Origin: Zea mays
Lineage: Eukaryota > Streptophyta > Magnoliopsida > Poales > Poaceae
Length of the DNA: 64,000 nt
Direction: 5' to 3'
Assembly: GCF_902167145.1 (NCBI RefSeq)
Contig: NC_050096.1
Span: forward strand, 265,940,622-266,004,621
Shown: piece by piece, positions 56,545-64,000 of the stretch
Layout: each line of letters starts with the position of its first letter
Numbering within the stretch: position 1 is the first letter of the stretch
The notes under the pieces: generated by a model
The model's database searches: none
Told to the model about the DNA's origin: nothing
The model's input: the letters and a program-made list of their open reading frames with translations, nothing else
Made by a program: the position numbers and the translations under genes

Positions 56545-59500
56545 CAATCAAAGTTCCGAGAATCAAGAATATTTAGCTCATTCCTAAGTTTGCTAAAGGT
56601 TTTCTCATCTAAAGGCTTGGTAAAGATATCGGCTAATTGGTCTTTGGTGCTAACATAAGCAATCTCGATATCCCCCCTTTGTTGGTGATCCCTCAGAGAG
56701 TGATATCAAATGTCTATGTGCTTAGTGCGGCTGTGTTCAACGGGATTATCCGTCATGCGAATTGCACTCTCATTATCACATAGGAGAGGGACTTTGCTCA
56801 ATTTGTAGCCATAGTCCCTGAGGGTTTGCCTCATCCAAAGTCATTGCGCACAACAATGGCCTGCAGCAATGTACTCGGCTTCAGCGGTAGAAAGAGCTAC
56901 TGAGTTTTGTTTCTTTGAAGCCCAAGGCACCAGGGATCTCCCCAGAAACTGACAAGACCCTGATGTGCTCTTCCTATCAATTTTACACCCTGCCCAATCG
57001 ACATTTGAATATCCTATTAAATCAAAAGTGGATCCCTTGGGGTACCAAAGTCCAAACTTAGGAGTGTAAACTAAGTACCTCATGATTCTCTTCACGGCCC
57101 TAAAGTGAACTTCCTTATGATCGGCTTAGAACCTTGCACACATGCATACAGAAAGCATAATGTCCGGTCGAGATGCACATAAGTAGAGTAAAGATCCTAT
57201 CATCGACCGGTATACCTTTTGACCTACAAACTTACCTCCTGTGTCGAGGTCGAGATGCCCATTGGTTCCCATGGGTGTCTTGATGGGTTTGCCATCCTTC
57301 ATCCCAAGCTTCTTAAGTATGTCTTGAATGTACTTCGTTTGACAGATGAAGGTGCCCTCTTGGAGTTGCTTCATTTGAAATCCAAGGAAATACTTTACCT
57401 CCCCCATCATAGACATCTCGAATTTCTGTATCTTGATCCTACTAAACTCTTCACAAGTAGATTTGTTAGTAGACCAAATATGATATCATCAACATAAATT
57501 TGGCATACAAACAAATCTTTTGCAATAGTTTTAGTAAAGAGTGTAGGATCGACTTTTCTGACTTTGAAGCCATTAGTGATAAGAAAATCCCGTAGGTATT
57601 CATACCATTCATACATGGTTAGGGTACTCACTATCTTCAAAGCTGGGAGGTTGCTCAACATAGACCTCTTCCTTGATCGGCCCATTGAGGAAGGCACTTT
57701 TCACGTCCATTTGGTAAATCTTAAAGCCATGGTAAGTAGCATATGCAAGTAATATACGAATGACTCAAGCCTAGCTACTGGTGCATAAGTTTCATCGAAA
57801 TCCAAACCTTCGACTTGTGAATAACCTTTGGCCACAAGTCGGGCTTTGTTTCTTGTCACCACACCATGCTCATCTTGTTTGTTGCGGAATACCCACTTGG
57901 TACCTACAACATTTTGATTAGGACGTGGAACTAAATGCCATACCTCATTCCTCGTGAAAGTGTTGAGCTCTTCTTGCATAGCCAGCACCCAATCCGAATC
58001 TCTTAGTGCATCCTCCACCCTGTATGGCTCAATAGAGAACACAAAAGAGTAATGTTCACAAAAGTGTGCAACTCGAGATCTAGTGGTTACCCCTTATGAA
58101 TGTCACCAAGCATGGAGTTGACAGGGTGATCTCTTTGAATTGCTTGATAGACTCTTGGGTGTGGCGGTCTTTGACCCTGAATTTCCTGCTCATCTTCCTT
58201 GTCTTTATCATTGTCATCTCCCCCTTGATCATTGTCCTCCTCTTGAGATGGCTTATCCTCTTGATTTTCATTTTCATCATCTTGAGCATGTTCCTCATCT
58301 TGAGTTGGTGGAGATGCTTGATTGGAAGATGACGGTTGATCATGTGCTTGTGTGGGCTCTTCGGATTCCTTAGGACACACATCCCCAATGGACATGTTCC
58401 TTAGCGCGACGCACGGAGCCTCTTCATCATCTAGTTCATCAAGATCAACTTGCTCCACTTGGGAGCCATTAGTCTCATCAAACACAATGTCACAAGAAAC
58501 CTCAACTAATCCAGTGGATTTGTTGAAGACTCTATATGCCCTTATGTTTGAATCATATCCTAGTAAAAAGCCTTCTATAGCCTTAGGAGCAAATTTAGAT
58601 TTTCTACCTCTTTTAATAAGAATAAAACATTTGCTACCAAAGACTCTAAAATATGAAACATTAGGCTTTTTACCGGTGAGGAGTTCGTATGATGTCTTCT
58701 TGAGGATTCGGTGAATGTAGAGCTGGTTGATGGAGTAGCAGGCGGTGTTAATTGCCTCAGCCCAAAACCGGTCCGGAGTCTTGTACTCATCAAGCATGGT
58801 CCTTGCCATATCTAGTAGAGCTCTATTCTTCCTCTCCACTACACCATTTTTGTTGAGGTGTGTAGGGAGAAGAGAACTCATGCTTGATGCCCTCATCCTC
58901 AAGAAATCCTTCGATTTGTGAGTTCTTGAACTCCGTCCTGTTGTCGCTTCTTATCTTTTTGATTCTCAATCCAAACTCATTTTGAGCTCGTCTCAAGAAT
59001 CCTTTCAAAGTCTCTTGGGTTTGTGATTTTTCCTGCAAAAAGAATACCCAAGTGAAGCGAGAGTAGTCATCCACAATAACTAGACAGTACTTACTCCTGC
59101 CGATGCTTATGTAAGCTATCGGGTCGAATAGATCCATGTGGAGTAGTTCCAGTGGCATGTCTGTTGTCATTATGTTCTTGTGTGGATGATGGGTGCCAAC
59201 TTGCTTTCCTGCTTGACATGCGCTACAAACCCTGTCTTTCTCAAAATGAAAATTTGTTAGTCCTAAAATGTGTTCTCCCTTTAGAAGCTTGTGAAGATTC
59301 TTCATTCCAACATGGTCTAGTCGGCGATGCCAGAGCCAACCCATATTAGTCTTAGCGATTAAACAAGTGTTGAGTTTAGCTGTGTTTTCATTAAAATCAA
59401 CTAAATATAGCTGACCCTCTAACACTCCCTTAAATGCTACTGAATCATCACTTCTTCTAAAGACAGTAACACCTACATCTGTAAATAGATAGTTGTAGCC

Positions 59501-59755
59501 CATTTTGCATAATTGAGAAACTAAAAGCAGGTTGTAATCAAAAGAATCTACAAGAAAAACATTGGAAATAGAATGGTCAGGTGATATAGCAATTTTACCA
59601 AGTCCTTTGACCAAACCTTGATTTCCATCCCCGAATGTGATAGCTCTTTGGGGATCTTCGTTTTTCTCATAGGAGGAGAACATTCTTTTTTCCCCTGTCA
59701 TGTGGTTTGTGCATCCGCTATCAATTATCCAACTTGAGCCCCCGGATGCATAAAC
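56545..59755 (-). pseudogene. A' pol, broken
   Basis: Read right to left: [13 protein letters not shown] protease start, pre-integrase WLWHRRLDHVG, integrase (RSDNRTEFKN, in which the usual Gly after Asn is Arg), then a frame break at an extra T in TTTTTGTTG near 58850, [12 protein letters not shown], hinge, RT pieces and RNase H (CKIDRKSTSGSCQFLG). A deletion near 57600 removes about 58 bases that element A keeps (about 11945-12000), and several other stops occur. It shares some lesions with A, including the one-base deletion at GAATGACTCAAGCC (about 57756). Confidence 0.85.
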
Positions 59756-59768
59756 CTGCAAAACATTT

Positions 59769-61668
59769 TTAGGACTTGTTCTTAGGTACCCAAACAGTCT
59801 TGGGTCCTTTCACGTTAGAAACAAACACCTTGGGTACCCAAACACAAGTATTTGAGCTCTTGTGTTTGCCCCCAACATATTTGGCAACTACTTTGCCTAA
59901 TTTGTTAGTTAAAACATAAGATGCATCAAAAGTCTTAAATGAAATGTTAGGATCATTTGATGCAGTAGGAGTTTTCTTTTTAGGCATTTTAACATGAGTA
60001 GAATGCCTAGAGCTAGAAGCCTCATTCTTATACATAAAAGCATGGTGAATTCTCCTAATTTTGTGTTCGGGATAATTAGCAGGATATAAAATATAGCCCT
60101 CATTATCCTGAACCATGGGAGCTTAGCCCTTAACAAAGTTAGACAATTTCTTGTGGGCATTAACCTTGACATTGCTTCCCTATTGGAAACCAATGCCATC
60201 CTTAATGCCAGGGCGTCTCCCACTATAGAGCATGCTTCTAGCAAATTTAATTTTTTCATTCTCAATTTCATGCTCATTAATTTTAGCCGTTAATTGAGCT
60301 ATATGATCATTTTGTTGTTTAATTAGAGCAAGGTGATCATGAATATCTTTAATATTAACATCTCTACATCTAGTACAAATAGTAACATGATCAACAATAG
60401 ATGTAGAGGGTTTGCAAACTTTTAATTCATCTATCTTAGCATGTAATATGACATTCTCATTTCTAAGACAGGAAATAGAATCGTTGTAAACATTTAAATC
60501 TTTAGCCTTGGAAATTAAACTTGCATTTTCAGTTCTAAGGCTAGAAATTGATTCATTCAATTTATCAATCTTAGCATTTAAACTAGCATTTTCATTTTTA
60601 AGATTGGTAATTGAATCATGGCATATGCTAAGCTCCTTAGTCAAATTTTCACATTTTCAACTTCCTGAGGATAAGCATTTTTTACTCTAACATGCCTTTT
60701 GTTTTCTTTAATAAGGAATTCCTCTTAGCTATCCAAGAGTTCATCCTTCTCATGAATGGCTCCTATCAATTCATTTAATTTTTCCTTTTGTTGCATGTTA
60801 AGGTTGGCAAAAAGGGTAAGCAGATCATCTTCATCCTCACTAGAACTACCCTCATCACTAGATGTAGTATACTTGGGGTTGGTTCTAATTTGTACCTTCT
60901 TCTTTTTGCCTTCCTTTGCCATGAAGTATTTGTGGCCGACATTGGGGAAGAGGAGTCCCTTGTTGACGGCGATGATGGTGGCATCCTCGTCATCGGAGGA
61001 GTCGATGGAGCTCTCATCGGAGTCCCATTCCCGACACACATGGGCATCGCCGCCCTTCTTCTTGTAGTACCTCTTCTTCTCCTTCTTCTTCCCCCTCTTG
61101 TCGCCGCCCCTGTCACTGTCACTAGACATAGGACATTTAGCAATAAAATGACCGGGCTTACCACATTTGTAGCACACCCTCTTGGAGCGGGGTTTGTAGT
61201 CTTTCCCCCTCCTTTGTTTGAGGATTTGGCGAAAGCTCTTGATGATGAGTGCCATCTCCTCGTTGTCGAGCTTGGAGGCGTCGATGGGGAGCCTACTTGA
61301 TGTAGACTCTTCTTTCTTCTCTTCCGTCGCTTTGAATGCGACGGGTTGCACTTCGGGTGTGGAGGTGTTGCATTGCTCCAAGTTGACGATGTGTTTGGAG
61401 TCTTTGATCATTAGTTCAAAGCTCACAAACTTTCCTATCACTTCCTCGAGAGACATTAATTTGTATCTAGGATCCCCACGAATTAATTGCACTTGAGTAG
61501 GACTGCGAAAAACAAGGGATCTTATAATAACCTTGACCATTTCATGGTCATCCCATTTGGTGCTCCTGAGGTTGCACACTTGATTGACCAAGGTCTTGAG
61601 CCGGTTGTACATCGCTTGTGGCTCCTCTCCTTGGTTGAGAACGAATCGACCGAGCTCCCCTTCGATCG
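59769..61668 (-). pseudogene. A' gag, broken and truncated by element C
   Basis: Homologous to the C-terminal two thirds of the element D gag: CYKCGKPGHFIAKC knuckle (about 61130-61175), SSDEDATIIAVNKG, the coiled-coil region and TVWVPKNKS with TAA at 59769-59771. Breaks include TAG at about 60725, TAG in GGAGCTTAGCCC near 60123 and frameshifts near 60180 and 60650. The N-terminal part is missing because a new element starts at 61669 within the codons for the ETIEGEL block. Confidence 0.85.
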
Positions 61669-64000
61669 TGTAACACCCCACTGTTAACACACAATGGATA
61701 TCACCAAAAACCCTGCTGGTCTAACTTACTCAACACAAGAGGCGTAATAAAGAAAGAAAAATATAGCAAAATCCAGCAACACCTCCTTTGAAACTAACAT
61801 AACAAGGAGGGGAAAACATGAAGTTCATACAGGATATAAAGACATATAATTCACATAGCAGAAACTAGATGCAAAGTGGTAAAGCTCATTTATGCCCCAA
61901 CTGAAGTGAAACAAATGGGATAAGAAACTCAGCCCACCCCAAAATAAACGCTCAACCAAGAACAAAGCAATTCACTAGACTTGACCAACTCTAATTAACA
62001 ACATTATTAAATGGTGGTTCCTTTATTAAAGGTGTAGTGGTCGTGCTGCTACATCCCTATATTCCCCAAAGCAGAAATTAGGTGTCTGCATCAAACAATG
62101 CAAGATGTGAGATAACACATCTCAGCAAGTAAACATAACAACAATAAATAGGACATTGTAAATCAACTGTGCTTACACAACCACGTGGTTCAGAACTTCT
62201 TTCTTTTCTTTTGAACAGTAAATTGCAGCAAGCAAACAAGTAACTAAAAACTCGACGCCAAGTAGAATCACCATGCATAAGTCCAAATTATCCACATCCA
62301 CATAATAGATTCCACACCTCTCCCATGAATGCACATGGCTACAAATGCAATAATGACTTCTGCCTCCATATCTCTAAGGATATGAAGCTGCACCATACCC
62401 CTTCTCGGGCAACATATGATGCTCAATGTACCGGTACGGTCGGACCATAAGATCGCGACGAAACTTCAATGCAATGGATGATGAGTGCATTATGCATGAC
62501 AACATCATGAGTTCTTCCCAAATAAAAATGTGCTAGACATTTACTTCCACCCATTCCACATAATAACCACTTGAGTAACATAATCAAACCTCAAACTCAA
62601 CATATGAAATCCATGAAACATGAACATTTCCAAATGATGGTACTCAAAAGAAAATATGAATATGAACACAATAGCACAACATAATCAAGTACAAGACTCC
62701 TCAACTGACAGACGGAATAACCATCACAGTTTTACTTGCCTTCACCGGAAGTTTGGGCAAATCCCTAAGAACGATCTGGAAGTCCACCACCTGTTTTTGA
62801 CACCCAACTTAGTGCACCAAATTCACATAAAAAAACTCAAAACAACGCCGCACCTACGCGCAATCTCAAACCCCGCCGCGGGTAACAATTCTCCCCACAC
62901 CAACCAAACTGCAGCGGCGCTGCCTAACAATTCCATAACTTTAAAATTAAGACAGCAGGGGTGTCAAACAAAAACTCCAGAGGCAACTACATAAAATTCC
63001 CCACAAGTTTTGTATACAATTTATGATTAAATTCTAACATCTAATTACCCCTAAACGGTCCACAAAATAAACCCTGCAATCTGTTTTTCCTGTTTTGGGC
63101 AGCGACATACTCGGATTCAAACAGCAATAACTTTTAAAATATAATTCCGAATCAAGCGCATAAGTACTTGTTGGAAAGATAAGAAAGAGCCCTTCATGAT
63201 TATTATACTGATTAACCCTAATTACTCCCGAAAAATCCCCAGAAACTGCTAATACTGCGGCTGTTCATCCCCCTGAAAATCTGTTTTTTTGGACAGCCAC
63301 ATACCCGGATTCAAACGGTGATAACTTTCAATTTATAACTCCAAATTGAGCGCATAAATACTCGTTGGAAAGGTAAGACAAAGTTCTACATGATCCCCAA
63401 ACTGATTTCCATTAATGTCTTACGAAAAAAACACAGAAACTGCTAGAACTACTGTTATTCATCCACCACCTAAAATTCTGGACAGCCCCCTCTACCCAAT
63501 CGCAAACGCAACCTCTAATCAATTGAATTGCAGCGCAAATGAACAAGGGATGAACACAAAAATCACCTTGGATTCTCCCCCTTTCCTTCCTCCCTTCTTC
63601 CCTCCACCAAAACGATTGAAGATTCGCACCACGTGACGATGATCCGAGCGGCAAGGATTGGCACCTTGGGAGGAGGAGATTGGGGGCGGCTAGGGTATGG
63701 TGGTGTGGCTGCAAGGATTGAGAGAGGAGGAGATGGGAGGGGGGTGGCGGCCAAGGTGTGGGGGAAGGGTGGGGGCGGCTGCACCAAGGGGGAGGGGGTT
63801 AGGAGGGAGGGCGGCTAGGGTTTGGGAGGAATAATGGGCCGAATCTCCAATCGCGGCCCAACTAGCCCACGCGACAGCTCCCGCCCCCATCGCAAGCGCC
63901 AAACCAAATAAATTCTACTGCCCTTGTTATGAATGTTTTCCACAAATTCCAAATCCCCAAAACAACAACCGGGTGAGGAAAAAAACAAAAAAAGAACAAC
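61669..64000. mobile_element. Element C: LTR-like sequence starting TGTAACACCCC, runs off the window
   Basis: It begins with TG exactly where the A' gag breaks off; the five preceding bases are GATCG. TGTAACACCC is a common start of plant LTRs. Internal phrases (ACTTGCCTTCACCGGAAG, CTCAGCAAGTAAACAT) and the order AT-rich to GC-rich (63640-63900) resemble the layout of the element E LTR, so a long Gypsy LTR, probably minus strand, is likely. Two similar segments within it (about 63100-63180 and 63290-63370, both GACA..TACCCGGATTCAAAC-like with TTGGAAAG) form a diverged direct repeat. No coding sequence was recognised and the far end is outside the window. Confidence 0.5.

Overview
The window looks like plant nuclear DNA from a large grass genome, most likely maize or a close relative. 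One host gene, a three-exon plant cysteine oxidase (PCO), lies near the left end. Almost everything else is transposable elements, mainly Sirevirus-type Copia retrotransposons plus one Ty3/Gypsy chromovirus. Maize is inferred from the style of the elements (Sireviruses with CCGGAC-type palindromes, multiple polypurine tracts, an Opie/Ji-like LTR start); no database search was possible.

Layout. 1-713: end of a Sirevirus LTR abutting the start of an Opie/Ji-like LTR. 714-8846: genic island with a Tourist-like MITE (1192-1384), a Gypsy gag relic with an in-frame tandem duplication (1705-2064), the PCO gene (3905-5126), a decayed Copia RT/RNase H relic (5280-6390) split by a second MITE (6163-6299), a long-TIR Mutator-like element (6731-7572) and one exon resembling PEX6 (8651-8793).

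8847-61668 is a nested stack. Element A (minus strand, defective Sirevirus) runs from 8847, and its right LTR is cut at 18870/55500 by element B. Beyond B the same LTR finishes at 55719 and runs straight into a second internal region, A', so A and A' appear to share one LTR. A also carries a solo LTR (12036-13197, target duplication GGAGG). Element B (18871-55499, plus strand) is a Sirevirus with gag, broken pol and a third ORF between pol and the 3' LTR. That third ORF is split by element E (26822-51732, minus strand), a Tekay-like chromovirus with 4.5-4.7 kb LTRs, a gag-pol frame broken only by three stop codons, and an extra intact ORF upstream of gag. The right LTR of E is split by element D (41201-50730, minus strand), a nearly pristine Sirevirus with intact gag and pol whose LTRs differ by four substitutions and one indel. 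A' is cut at 61669 by a further LTR-like sequence (C) that runs off the window.

The nesting gives the order of insertion: A first, then B, E and D. LTR divergence agrees (several percent in B, about half a percent in E, about 0.3% in D). The observation most worth testing is the gag-pol junction shared by A, A', B and D: a stop codon, then a T-rich stretch with TTTTGYAG immediately before the first pol codon. In B and D that AG completes a stop codon in the pol frame, which argues against simple frameshifting and suggests splicing.
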